Shown piece by piece: positions 50,665-59,606 of a stretch of 64,000 bases of DNA. Position numbers and translations under genes: made by a program. The stretch is taken from contig CANMOY010000005.1 in assembly GCA_947499595.1 (NCBI GenBank), forward strand, positions 124,001-188,000, in the 5' to 3' direction. The first letter of the stretch is position 1. Each line of letters opens with the position of its first letter. The stretch is from an uncultured Mesonia sp. (GTDB taxonomy: Bacteria > Bacteroidota > Bacteroidia > Flavobacteriales > Flavobacteriaceae). The notes beneath the pieces are model-generated. The model was not told where the DNA came from and did not search any database. It saw only the letters and a program-made list of their open reading frames with translations.

Positions 50665-51813
50665 ATGAAAAGGATGCATTTTATCGTTATTTTATCAATC
50701 CTTATTTCTCCATTTTTTATATCAGCGCAAGTTACCTACAAGATTATAAAATCTGAAAAATTACAGGTAGAACGCGAACTCAAAATTCAACTCCCCCGAA
50801 ATTATAAAAATAATACAGACAAAAAATACCCCCTTGTGGTGGTACTTGATGGCGACTATCTTTTTGAACCAGTTGCAGGCAACATAGATTATTACAGCTA
50901 TTGGGAGGATATCCCTGAGGCGATAGTGGTGGGTGTAAATCAAATAGGCAGCAGAGAAAACGATACCAAGGTAGATTTTGAAACACTCTTACCAGCCGAC
51001 GAGGGCGCTCTGTTTTTTGAATTTTTAGGAATGGAATTGCTTCCGTTACTCGAAAAAAATTATAGAATTGCTCCCTTTAAAATGATTATTGGGCAAAACA
51101 GAACCGCTAATTTCATGAATTATTATCTTTTTAAAGACAAATCGATATTTGATGCCTACATTAATTTAAGTCCAGACTACCTCAAACCTGTATATAGCAA
51201 TCTTGCTACCCAACTAAAAGCTATTGACCAGAAAATATGGTATTACATTGCCACGGGTAGCAATGACATTCCTGCGCTTCACGAAACAATTCTAGCCACC
51301 GACAAGCGTTTACGAACACTAGAAAACCAAAAGTTGTTTTATTATTTTGACAACATCGAGAACGCTACACATTACACCCTAGTAGGAAAAGCTATCCCCA
51401 GTGCTTTAGAACAGATATTTTCGGTATTTAGAGCTTATTCTGCAAAAGATTATGAAATACTTCTTGAAACGAATGCACTGGTTGATCATCTAATAGAGAA
51501 ATATAAAACCATAGGAAATCAATATGGTTTAGCTATAAAAATCCGCGTAAGCGATTTTGTAATGATTGCCAAAGCTATTGAAGTAAATGAAAAATATGAT
51601 GAATATAAAGAATTAAGCAAGTTAGCTTCAAAAGCACACGAAAAAACCATGCTGGGTGATTATTTTGAGGCTCGCTATTATGAAACAAGTGGAAAGCCAA
51701 AAAAAGCCTTACGGAAATATCAAGTCGCTTTTGGGAAAGAAGAGGTCGCTTTCATTAATAAAGACCTAATTTTAGAAAAAATAAATACCTTGAAGAAAGA
51801 TTTTGGGTTGTAA
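50665..51813 (+). CDS. Secreted alpha/beta-hydrolase-fold protein with degenerate nucleophile elbow
   Basis: The 382-residue product has a signal peptide (ISPFFISAQ) and an esterase D/IroE-like fold (YPLVVVLDGDYLFEPVAG, EAIVVGVNQIGSRENDT). The nucleophile elbow that should read GxSxG is IIGQNRTANFM, with Asn where the catalytic Ser sits, so esterase activity is doubtful. The C-terminal 130 residues form a helical TPR-like tail. It is coupled to radA (15-nt gap). Confidence 0.8.
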   Translation: MKRMHFIVILSILISPFFISAQVTYKIIKSEKLQVERELKIQLPRNYKNNTDKKYPLVVVLDGDYLFEPVAGNIDYYSYWEDIPEAIVVGVNQIGSRENDTKVDFETLLPADEGALFFEFLGMELLPLLEKNYRIAPFKMIIGQNRTANFMNYYLFKDKSIFDAYINLSPDYLKPVYSNLATQLKAIDQKIWYYIATGSNDIPALHETILATDKRLRTLENQKLFYYFDNIENATHYTLVGKAIPSALEQIFSVFRAYSAKDYEILLETNALVDHLIEKYKTIGNQYGLAIKIRVSDFVMIAKAIEVNEKYDEYKELSKLASKAHEKTMLGDYFEARYYETSGKPKKALRKYQVAFGKEEVAFINKDLILEKINTLKKDFGL

Positions 51814-51828
51814 ACGTTACCAAAAATA

Positions 51829-53196
51829 ATGGCTAAAATAAAAACTACCTTTTACTGCCAGAACTGCGGCACACAGCATGCAAAATGGCAAGGGCAGTGC
51901 TCATCTTGCAAACAATGGAACACCCTAGTTGAAGAGGTCATTGAAAAAAATGAGACTAAAGATTGGAAAAGTAAAGATATAACCGCCTCTCATAAACGCC
52001 TATCAAAGCCCCATTTGATTGAAGAAATTGAATACGAAAAGCAAAAAAGATTCAAAACCAACAATACTGAACTAGATCGTGTGCTTGGTGGTGGCTTGGT
52101 ACCCGGCTCTTTAACCTTATTGGGCGGCGAACCAGGTATAGGGAAAAGTACTTTGTTGTTACAAGTATCGCTTCAATTACCCTATAAAACCTTATATGTT
52201 TCTGGAGAAGAAAGCTTACAACAGATAAAAATGCGCGCCCAACGAATAGGCGGTGACACCCATAATTGTTACATTCTTACAGAAACCAAAACGCAACATA
52301 TTTTTAGACAAATTGAGCAATTGAGTCCCGAGATTTTAATTATTGACTCTATTCAAACATTGCAAACTGATTATATTGACAGTTCTGCTGGGAGTATTTC
52401 TCAAATTAGAGAGTGTACTGCAGAGCTTATAAAATTTGCTAAAGAAACTCATACTCCAGTGCTATTAATTGGGCACATTAACAAAGAAGGAAGTATTGCT
52501 GGCCCCAAGGTATTGGAGCACATGGTAGATACTGTTTTGCAGTTTGAAGGGGACCGAAATCACCTCTATCGCATATTGAGAGCACATAAAAATAGATTTG
52601 GCTCTACCCACGAAATAGGCATTTATGAAATGCAAGGAGAAGGCTTAAGAGAAGTTAACAACCCTTCTGAAATTCTTATTTCAAAAAAACAAGAAGATTT
52701 AAGTGGCGCCGCTATAGCGGCTACCCTTGAAGGATTACGCCCGCTTATGATCGAAATACAAGCATTGGTAAGCACTGCTGTTTATGGCACTCCTCAACGT
52801 TCAACAACAGGATATAATGCCAAACGTCTAAACATGTTACTGGCAGTTCTAGAAAAACGTGCAGGATTTAAATTAGGGGCCAAAGATGTGTTTTTAAATA
52901 TCACTGGTGGCATTAATGTTGATGACACTGCAATTGACCTAGCCGTGATCGCAGCCATTTTATCTTCTAGTGAAGATATAGCTATTGCTAAAGATATTTG
53001 TTTTGCCGCCGAGGTTGGTCTTGCAGGAGAAGTTAGACCAGTTCCTAAAATCGAACAACGTATTTTAGAGGCAGAAAAACTAGGCTTTGCTAGCATAATG
53101 CTATCTGGACAGAACAAAATAAGTAAAGGAAAATACGGTATTAAAATCTTATTTGTGAATAAAGTTGAGGAAGTAATAGAGCATCTTTTTGCTTAA
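51829..53196 (+). CDS. radA: DNA repair protein RadA
   Basis: RadA is a RecA-like branch-migration ATPase. The 455 residues include the N-terminal C4 zinc finger (FYCQNCGTQHAKWQGQCSSC), Walker A GGEPGIGKSTLLLQ, the family-specific AHKNRFGSTHEIGIYEM and a C-terminal Lon-like P domain (GGINVDDTAIDLAVIAA). All key motifs are present. It ends the panC operon and meets a terminator. Confidence 0.97.
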   Translation: MAKIKTTFYCQNCGTQHAKWQGQCSSCKQWNTLVEEVIEKNETKDWKSKDITASHKRLSKPHLIEEIEYEKQKRFKTNNTELDRVLGGGLVPGSLTLLGGEPGIGKSTLLLQVSLQLPYKTLYVSGEESLQQIKMRAQRIGGDTHNCYILTETKTQHIFRQIEQLSPEILIIDSIQTLQTDYIDSSAGSISQIRECTAELIKFAKETHTPVLLIGHINKEGSIAGPKVLEHMVDTVLQFEGDRNHLYRILRAHKNRFGSTHEIGIYEMQGEGLREVNNPSEILISKKQEDLSGAAIAATLEGLRPLMIEIQALVSTAVYGTPQRSTTGYNAKRLNMLLAVLEKRAGFKLGAKDVFLNITGGINVDDTAIDLAVIAAILSSSEDIAIAKDICFAAEVGLAGEVRPVPKIEQRILEAEKLGFASIMLSGQNKISKGKYGIKILFVNKVEEVIEHLFA

Positions 53197-53200
53197 AAAA

Positions 53201-53242
53201 AAAAATGATTTAGAATTGCTTTTAAAATCCTAAATCATTTTT
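53201..53242. terminator. Bidirectional terminator between radA and the OmpA gene
   Basis: A 13-bp stem, AAAAATGATTTAG / CTAAATCATTTTT (53201-53213 with 53230-53242), with a 16-nt loop. Confidence 0.8.
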
Positions 53243-53280
53243 ATTCGTTACCCCTAGCTGATTATTAATTTATAGCTAGT

Positions 53281-54243
53281 TTAATTTTGAACACTCAAAA
53301 GAGAATTTAATTCATCCCAGTTAGGTGCTAGTATAACCTCAATTCTTCTATTTTTAGCGCGTCCTTCTGGGGAAGTATTGCTAGCTACAGGAGCAAACTC
53401 TCCTCTTCCCGCAGCTGTTAAACGATTGGGCTTAATCTTTTTGTTGCGCTGCAATAAATGCACAATGGCGGTAGCACGTTTGGTAGATAAATCCCAATTG
53501 TCTTTTAATACACCATTTCCAGAATAAGGAACGTTGTCTGTATGGCCTTCTATAAGAACATTGATGTCGTTATTTTTAGATAATACTTCGGCCAATTGAT
53601 TAACGGCTTGAATCCCTTGCTGACCCACTGTCCAACTTCCCGAAGCAAATAGCAGCTTATTCTCCATAAGCACATACACCTTACCATTCTTTTGCTCTAC
53701 ACTTAAACCTTTACCTTCAAAATTGGTAAGTGCTTTTGACAAACTTGTCTTTAAGGCATTAAGTTTTGCATCTTTTGCGCCAATCAATTGCTCTAGTTCA
53801 TCAATACGGCCAGAGCGCTCACTTAGTTTTTGTTCTAAATCGCTTAGTCTTTGCTGCTCGGCATTTAATCGTTTTCTTTTTTCTTCTAGTTCTTGAAGTA
53901 ATTCTCTGTTCCTTTTTGAATTTGCTTCTAGATTGGCTGCGCTATTTGATTCTAAAGCATCATAAGAATCCTGCAGTTCACTTAAAGCCTTGGTTCTACC
54001 CTCCAACTCATCTTTCAAATGCATTTTTTCTTGTTTCAATGCTGTTAAAGCAGATTTTTCTCCTTCAAGTGTCTCTTCTAACTTATTCTGTGCTTTATCA
54101 CAATCGGCTAGTTCTGCTTCTAGCTCTTGCGCATGTAATTTAAGCTCTTTGTGTTGCTCTTCTAAATCGGCTAACTTTTTAGCCGGAACACAACTCAATA
54201 AAGCTCCAACGGCAATGGAATATGCAAATAAAAATTTCTTCAT
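53281..54243 (-). CDS. OmpA-family lipoprotein with coiled coil
   Basis: The 320 residues begin with a lipoprotein leader (ALLSCVPAKKL), followed by a coiled coil over about 20-175 rich in Leu/Glu/Lys heptads, and a C-terminal OmpA domain (about 195-310) with LIEGHTDNVPYSGNG, DLSTKRATAIVHLL and SPEGRAKNRRIEVIL, which bind peptidoglycan. It is probably anchored in the outer membrane and reaches the wall. It is 2 nt after xth. Confidence 0.94.
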   Translation of the reverse strand: MKKFLFAYSIAVGALLSCVPAKKLADLEEQHKELKLHAQELEAELADCDKAQNKLEETLEGEKSALTALKQEKMHLKDELEGRTKALSELQDSYDALESNSAANLEANSKRNRELLQELEEKRKRLNAEQQRLSDLEQKLSERSGRIDELEQLIGAKDAKLNALKTSLSKALTNFEGKGLSVEQKNGKVYVLMENKLLFASGSWTVGQQGIQAVNQLAEVLSKNNDINVLIEGHTDNVPYSGNGVLKDNWDLSTKRATAIVHLLQRNKKIKPNRLTAAGRGEFAPVASNTSPEGRAKNRRIEVILAPNWDELNSLLSVQN

Positions 54244-54245
54244 AA

Positions 54246-55010
54246 TTATTTATCTATTTCAACCAAAACTGGACAATGATCGCTGTGTTTGGCTTCTGGT
54301 AAAATAACGGCACGCTTAATATTTTGTTGCAGTGGCTCACTCACTAGATGATAATCTAAACGCCACCCCTTATTATTAGCTCTTGCATTGGCTCTATAAC
54401 TCCACCAAGAATACTCCTCTCGTTCTGGATTCAAATACCTAAACGAGTCTATCATTCCGTTATTCAAAAACTTTGATAACCACTCCCTTTCTACAGGTAA
54501 AAATCCTGATACCTTTTTTAAACGTACCGGATCGTGAATATCAATAGGCTCGTGACAAATATTGTAATCTCCAGATATTATTAAATTAGGTATCTCCTGT
54601 TTTAATTGATCCACGTAAGTGTAAAAATCATCCATGTAGCCTAATTTATGCTCTAGTCGCGCTATATTGGTACCAGAGGGAAGGTAGAGACTCATAACAG
54701 AAAAATTTTCAAAATCTACGCGTAAGTTTCTTCCTTCGGCATCCATATAATCAATACCTGTACCGTAAGCTACGTTTAAGGGCTTCTTTTTACTAATGAT
54801 TCCTACCCCACTATACCCCTTTTTTTGAGCCGGGTACCAATAACAATATTCATAACCCAATTCTTTAAAAACAGTATCATCAAATTGATCTGCCGTGGCT
54901 TTTATTTCTTGAAAACAAACCACATCTGCTTGTGTGTTGGCAAGCCAATCGGTTAAATTTTTACGCAAAGCGGCGCGTATACCATTTACATTGTAAGAAA
55001 GTAGTACCAT
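54246..55010 (-). CDS. xth: Exodeoxyribonuclease III (AP endonuclease)
   Basis: The enzyme cleaves at abasic sites and trims 3' ends. The 254 residues match the Xth/APE1 family: SYNVNGIRAALRKNL, VVCFQEIKAT, YSGVGIISKKKP, ISGDYNICHEPIDIHDP and the catalytic end KHSDHCPVLVEID. It leads a two-gene operon with the OmpA-like gene, and a -7 element lies at 55025-55032. Divergent from the large barrel gene. Confidence 0.96.
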   Translation of the reverse strand: MVLLSYNVNGIRAALRKNLTDWLANTQADVVCFQEIKATADQFDDTVFKELGYEYCYWYPAQKKGYSGVGIISKKKPLNVAYGTGIDYMDAEGRNLRVDFENFSVMSLYLPSGTNIARLEHKLGYMDDFYTYVDQLKQEIPNLIISGDYNICHEPIDIHDPVRLKKVSGFLPVEREWLSKFLNNGMIDSFRYLNPEREEYSWWSYRANARANNKGWRLDYHLVSEPLQQNIKRAVILPEAKHSDHCPVLVEIDK

Positions 55011-55024
55011 TCCTATAGTTTTTA

Positions 55025-55032
55025 CAAAAATA
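55025..55032 (-). promoter_or_regulatory. -7 promoter element for xth
   Basis: TATTTTTG on the minus strand, exact TAnnTTTG, 14 nt before the ATG at 55010. Confidence 0.55.
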
Positions 55033-55074
55033 GAAATACCCGCCAGCTAATCAAATTTATTAGGTTCATCTTAC

Positions 55075-55082
55075 TAATTTTG
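55075..55082 (+). promoter_or_regulatory. -7 promoter element for the giant barrel gene
   Basis: TAATTTTG, an exact match, 61 nt before the ATG at 55144. Confidence 0.5.
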
Positions 55083-55143
55083 CCGTAGTATTTTTTTTAT
55101 GGCTATTGTAATAATTGAATGCTAAACTGAGTTTTATATACAG

Positions 55144-58100
55144 ATGAAATCACGGCTTACCTTTCTCTTTCTTTTTCTTTCTTTTTTGACTAGAGGTCAG
55201 GTTGAGAATGGTATACAGTTAAAAAAACTCAAATTACAAGATAGCATACAGATAGATAGCGTAAGTATAAACCCCTATAAGTTTCAAGTGCTAGATGAGC
55301 AACAGCAAGCTATTGACACTTCACTATACCGGGTTGACTTTCGCTTGGCGCGGATTTATTTCTCGCCTATTTACCAAAGAAACAATGACAGCATTTATAT
55401 CAGTTATAAAAAATACCCCGATTTTTTAACGAGAAAGTACCAGCAATTTGATCCTGCCATTATTGTCAATTCAAATCCTAAAAATGCCGTACCCTATAGT
55501 TTAGAAAGTACGTCTGATCCTAAAAATTATAATCCTTTCGAAGGCTTATCGACCACTGGAAGTATTTCTCGAGGGATTACGGTAGGCACCAATCAAAGCG
55601 CGGTACTAAATTCTGAACTTGATTTACAAATAGTTGGAGAAATTGCTCCCGGAGTGAGTCTAAGGGCTTCACTACAAGATGCTAATATTCCGCTACAGCA
55701 GCAGGGTTATGCTCAAACCTTAGGTGAATTTGACCAAATTTTTATTGAGCTAGAAAGTAAAAATTGGAAGGTAAGGGCCGGTGATGTAGATTTGGTAGAA
55801 AGCCAGAGCTTTTTTGCCGCTTATCGAAAAAAGGTACAAGGCATAAACCTTCAAGCCAATTTGAGTTCGCGTGACGATTACCAAATTAGAACGCATGCTT
55901 CGGCTGCTCTTGTGCAAGGGGTATATACCCAAAATGAATTTATTGCTCAGGAAGGTAACCAAGGACCGTACAAATTAACTGGGCCCAATAACGAAGTATT
56001 TGTTTTAATCATATCGGGAAGCGAACGCGTATTTGTAAATGGCAATCTCCTTTCACGTGGAGAAAATGAAGATTATATTATTGATTATACCGCTGCAGAA
56101 ATAATTTTTAATCCCACTTTCCCTATCACTTCAGAAATGAGAATTCGTGTGGAGTTTCAATATACCGAGCAAAATTACAGCCGTATTATAGCTACTGCTG
56201 GCGGTGATTTTCAAGATGAAAAATGGCAAATAAGCGGATTTGTGTACCACGAAACCGATTTAAAAAACCAGCCCCTTCAACAGAACCTTAATCAAGAGCA
56301 GGTAGATCAATTAGCGCAAGCAGGCGATAATCAAGAAAATATGTTTATCGCTAGTGCCCAAGAAAGTAACTTTTCTGAGAACAAAGTGCTTTACACCAAA
56401 ACCCAAGTAAATGGTCAAGAAGTTTTTGTGTATTCTAATGATCCAGAAGAAGAATTATTTCAAGTTAAGTTCACATCTGTAGGTCCTAACCAAGGCGATT
56501 ACATTCTCGCAAGTAATTCGGCTATAAGCAAAATTTACACGTATGTGGCTCCAGTAAATGGTATAAAACAAGGTAACTACGCACCCATAATACGCCTATA
56601 CGCGCCCGAAAGGCTACAGTTAGCCATGACAAAAGCACAATACAGCGATAAAAAAACAGCCATGAATGTTGAAATTGCGGCCAGTAAGAAAGACTTAAAT
56701 TTATTTTCTGCACAAGACGATCAAGATAACGCCGGTCTGGCTTTAAAAGCAGAAGGCAAGCAACTGCTTAAAACATTTGCAAATAAAGCGCAGTTTTTTA
56801 TACAACAAGATCTTACTTATATTGAAAACAGCTTCTCTCCTATTGAGCGTATTTATGCCATTGAATTTGATAGAGATTGGAATTTAGAAAATCAAAAAGG
56901 AAACCAAATTTTTAATCGCAGCGGATTTAAGTACATTGACTCCACTTCTCACGAAACAGAATATTGGTTTGAACATCTTAATTACAAGAATAACTACTCG
57001 GGTAACCGCCATGTTTTTTCTACGCAAAATCGATTTAATCGCTTTAAAATAACAGGAAATGCTAGCTATTTAAACAGTCAATCTCAATATGAGAAAACCA
57101 AGTTTTTAAAAGCTTATTTAGATTTAAATTTACAAATTAACAAATGGTATACTGGTACTCGAATAGCCACAGAACACTTGAAAGAGCAAAATAAAATAAG
57201 TGATGAGTTAGCCTTAAACTCTCAGGCTTTTCGAAGCAGTACGGTTTATGTTGGAGTTGGAGACAGTACAGGTGTTTTTACTGAAATTGGTTTTAAACTA
57301 CGAACTAATGACAGCATTAGAAATAACCGTTTAAGCCATGTAAATACCGCTTATAATTATTACTTAAAGGGTAATGTGTTAAAACAAGAAAACAGTCAAC
57401 TAAGCTTTTTTGCCAATTACAGAAAATTAAAATATACCAATAGCATTCCGGCTGAAAATTCTTTGAATGCCCAAATAAGGTACAGACAAAATTTTGCTAA
57501 CCGTTTTATACAAAGCAACACGCTTTACCAAACCAACAGCGGGACCTTAGCGCAGCAGGAATTTACTTATGTAGAAGTTAATCCGGGAGAAGGGCAATTT
57601 ATTTGGATTGACTACAATCAAAATGGCACCCAAGAATTAGATGAGTTTGAAATAAGCCCTTTTCCTAACGAAGGGAAGTACGTCCGGGTTTTATTACCAA
57701 ACCAAATCTTTATTAAAACCAATCAAAATAAAATTAGTCAAGTATTAACTCTGGATGGCTCCCGAATAAATCAGCAGGAAAAAGTAGCCTTTTGGCATCA
57801 CTTTTATAATCAAACCAGTTATTTACTAGAGCGCAAAATTCGACGAGCGTCTGGCAAGTTTAACCTAAATCCGTTTCAACAAGATCATGAAGAATTAGGA
57901 GCCAATATCAACTTTAGAAACAGTCTTTTTTATAATCGGGGTAAGCAAAAGCACTCTACCACCTACACTTATTTAGACGCCAAAAACAAAAATTTCTTAA
58001 TAACGGGAGTTCAAGAAAGCAAAATTAGAAGTCACCAAATAAATTATCTGCACCGAATTGCCTCGGTTTGGTTGTTGGGCTTTGAGCAGCAGCTTTCAAA

Positions 58101-58545
58101 AAATGAAAATAGCTATCAAAATTTCCCTTCACGTGATTTCAACATCAATAGCCTACGTATTTTCCCCAAAGTGACCTATCTTTTAGATCAAAATAAACGA
58201 TTTGAACTGTTTTACGAGCTAGACAAACAAGAAAACGTCATTAATAATCTAGAAACACTACAAAAACAGCGATTAGGCTTATCTTTGCAATGGGCAAAAG
58301 GTCAGATCTATAGTTTTTCGACAGAATTCAATTATATCTATAATGCCTTTAAAGGCGATGCTTTTAGCCCCGTTGGGTATCAAATGTTATCTGGTTTACA
58401 ACCTAAAACCAATTATACTTGGAAACTACTCGCGCAAAAAAAAATCACCAATTACCTTGATTTAAATTTAAACTATCAAGGAAGAAAGAGTCCTAACAAT
58501 GCAGCCATTCATACAGGAAACGTACAGCTAAGGGCTTATTTTTAA
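55144..58545 (+). CDS. Large outer-membrane beta-barrel protein, SprA-like pattern
   Basis: The 1133-residue product has a signal peptide (FLFLFLSFLTRGQ) and an almost continuous alternating beta pattern rich in Tyr, Asn and Gln. Around residue 130-210 it contains TTGSISRGITVGTNQSAVLN and LDLQIVGEIAPGVSLRASLQ, which resemble the opening strands of SprA, the T9SS outer-membrane translocon barrel. It is less than half the length of SprA. It ends in a terminal strand GNVQLRAYF, suiting BAM insertion. A large outer-membrane barrel of unknown function is the safest call. Confidence 0.72.
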   Translation: MKSRLTFLFLFLSFLTRGQVENGIQLKKLKLQDSIQIDSVSINPYKFQVLDEQQQAIDTSLYRVDFRLARIYFSPIYQRNNDSIYISYKKYPDFLTRKYQQFDPAIIVNSNPKNAVPYSLESTSDPKNYNPFEGLSTTGSISRGITVGTNQSAVLNSELDLQIVGEIAPGVSLRASLQDANIPLQQQGYAQTLGEFDQIFIELESKNWKVRAGDVDLVESQSFFAAYRKKVQGINLQANLSSRDDYQIRTHASAALVQGVYTQNEFIAQEGNQGPYKLTGPNNEVFVLIISGSERVFVNGNLLSRGENEDYIIDYTAAEIIFNPTFPITSEMRIRVEFQYTEQNYSRIIATAGGDFQDEKWQISGFVYHETDLKNQPLQQNLNQEQVDQLAQAGDNQENMFIASAQESNFSENKVLYTKTQVNGQEVFVYSNDPEEELFQVKFTSVGPNQGDYILASNSAISKIYTYVAPVNGIKQGNYAPIIRLYAPERLQLAMTKAQYSDKKTAMNVEIAASKKDLNLFSAQDDQDNAGLALKAEGKQLLKTFANKAQFFIQQDLTYIENSFSPIERIYAIEFDRDWNLENQKGNQIFNRSGFKYIDSTSHETEYWFEHLNYKNNYSGNRHVFSTQNRFNRFKITGNASYLNSQSQYEKTKFLKAYLDLNLQINKWYTGTRIATEHLKEQNKISDELALNSQAFRSSTVYVGVGDSTGVFTEIGFKLRTNDSIRNNRLSHVNTAYNYYLKGNVLKQENSQLSFFANYRKLKYTNSIPAENSLNAQIRYRQNFANRFIQSNTLYQTNSGTLAQQEFTYVEVNPGEGQFIWIDYNQNGTQELDEFEISPFPNEGKYVRVLLPNQIFIKTNQNKISQVLTLDGSRINQQEKVAFWHHFYNQTSYLLERKIRRASGKFNLNPFQQDHEELGANINFRNSLFYNRGKQKHSTTYTYLDAKNKNFLITGVQESKIRSHQINYLHRIASVWLLGFEQQLSKNENSYQNFPSRDFNINSLRIFPKVTYLLDQNKRFELFYELDKQENVINNLETLQKQRLGLSLQWAKGQIYSFSTEFNYIYNAFKGDAFSPVGYQMLSGLQPKTNYTWKLLAQKKITNYLDLNLNYQGRKSPNNAAIHTGNVQLRAYF

Positions 58546-58550
58546 ATTAA

Positions 58551-58621
58551 CTTTACGGATTCAATCTCGTTAAAATTTATCTTTTTAAAAGAGCAAAATA
58601 AGGAAAATTAAATCCGTAAAG
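58551..58621 (+). repeat. 11-bp perfect inverted repeat with 49-nt spacer
   Basis: CTTTACGGATT (58551-58561) and AATCCGTAAAG (58611-58621) can pair, closing an A/T-rich region that itself contains a weaker CTC..TTAAA / TTTAA..GAG hairpin. It starts 6 nt after the barrel gene stop and ends 20 nt before the RluA-type gene, so it may be a structured leader, a terminator or an RNA element. Confidence 0.45.
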
Positions 58622-58640
58622 CATAAGCATACAATAATCA

Positions 58641-59519
58641 ATGGGTAAAAAAATTAGTTTAGAAAAACATATTGTTCCAGCTTTGACCAATTCGTATAGA
58701 ATTCAAGAATACGCGGCAGAAGCATTTGAATATCTTTATAGCCGAAGTGCCGCGAAAAAAGCAATAAAGAAAGGCCTAATTCATATCAATGGTAAGGTAG
58801 CGAGCACCGCCGATTTTATCGAAGAGGGAATGATGTTAGAGCTATATAAAGAATTTGAAGAATCAAAAAAAATATTTAAGTTAGATTTTCAAGTACCTTT
58901 TGAAGATGATTACCTTGCCGTAATTCAAAAGCCTGCGGGTTATCCTACCAATGGCAATTATTTTAAAACCATTGAGAATGCTTTGCCTCATAACTTGGTT
59001 AAATCGCAGCAAAAAGATGCACTCCCTTGGCCGCAACCCGTTCATCGTCTAGACAACCCTACAAGCGGATTGCTACTAGTAGCAAAAACCAAAAAAGCAC
59101 AACAGCTGCTTTCTGTAGCATTTGAACGAAAACAAATTTCAAAAACTTATCAAGCCATTGTTACTGGCCAATATTATAAGGGCCTTTGCTCCTTTGATGC
59201 AATAGAATCTAAATCGGCTCGAACAGAAATTTTAAGAAAACAAATACTCCAAAAAAATGAACAGATCTACAGTCTTTTACAATTAAACCCTATTACAGGT
59301 AGAACTCATCAATTAAGAATACATCTTTCTAGACAAAACTTCCCTATACTTGGCGATAAAACTTATGGATGTCAACAAGATAATCATAAAAACGGATTGA
59401 TGTTATGTTCATTCGGATTAAGATTTACGCACCCTATTACAGATAATAAATTAAATATTGAAGGGGTTTTGCCTAAACGATTTCGCCAATTCATAAATAG
59501 ATGTAACGTGCCAAATTAA
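58641..59519 (+). CDS. RluA-family pseudouridine synthase
   Basis: The 292-residue enzyme converts uridine to pseudouridine in rRNA or tRNA. It has an N-terminal S4-like region (SAAKKAIKKGLIHINGKVAST) and the catalytic motif HRLDNPTSGLLL with the essential Asp, then GRTHQLRIHLSRQNFPILGDKTYG. It resembles short RluA/RluC-type paralogues, and its target position cannot be assigned from sequence. Confidence 0.93.
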   Translation: MGKKISLEKHIVPALTNSYRIQEYAAEAFEYLYSRSAAKKAIKKGLIHINGKVASTADFIEEGMMLELYKEFEESKKIFKLDFQVPFEDDYLAVIQKPAGYPTNGNYFKTIENALPHNLVKSQQKDALPWPQPVHRLDNPTSGLLLVAKTKKAQQLLSVAFERKQISKTYQAIVTGQYYKGLCSFDAIESKSARTEILRKQILQKNEQIYSLLQLNPITGRTHQLRIHLSRQNFPILGDKTYGCQQDNHKNGLMLCSFGLRFTHPITDNKLNIEGVLPKRFRQFINRCNVPN

Positions 59520-59573
59520 TCTCAAAAGCTAAGCTTAACATAATTTTAGCGCTAGATCTGTTAAATAATTCGT

Positions 59574-59581
59574 TATTTTTG
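59574..59581 (+). promoter_or_regulatory. -7 promoter element for rpoN
   Basis: TATTTTTG, an exact TAnnTTTG match, 25 nt before the rpoN ATG. Confidence 0.55.
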
Positions 59582-59606
59582 TATTAACCTATATTAACTT
59601 TTCTCT

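Noticed and set aside
53766-54143. 125-codon plus-strand frame over the OmpA coiled-coil region
   Set aside because: It is antisense to repetitive coiled-coil coding sequence, which commonly leaves long open antisense frames.
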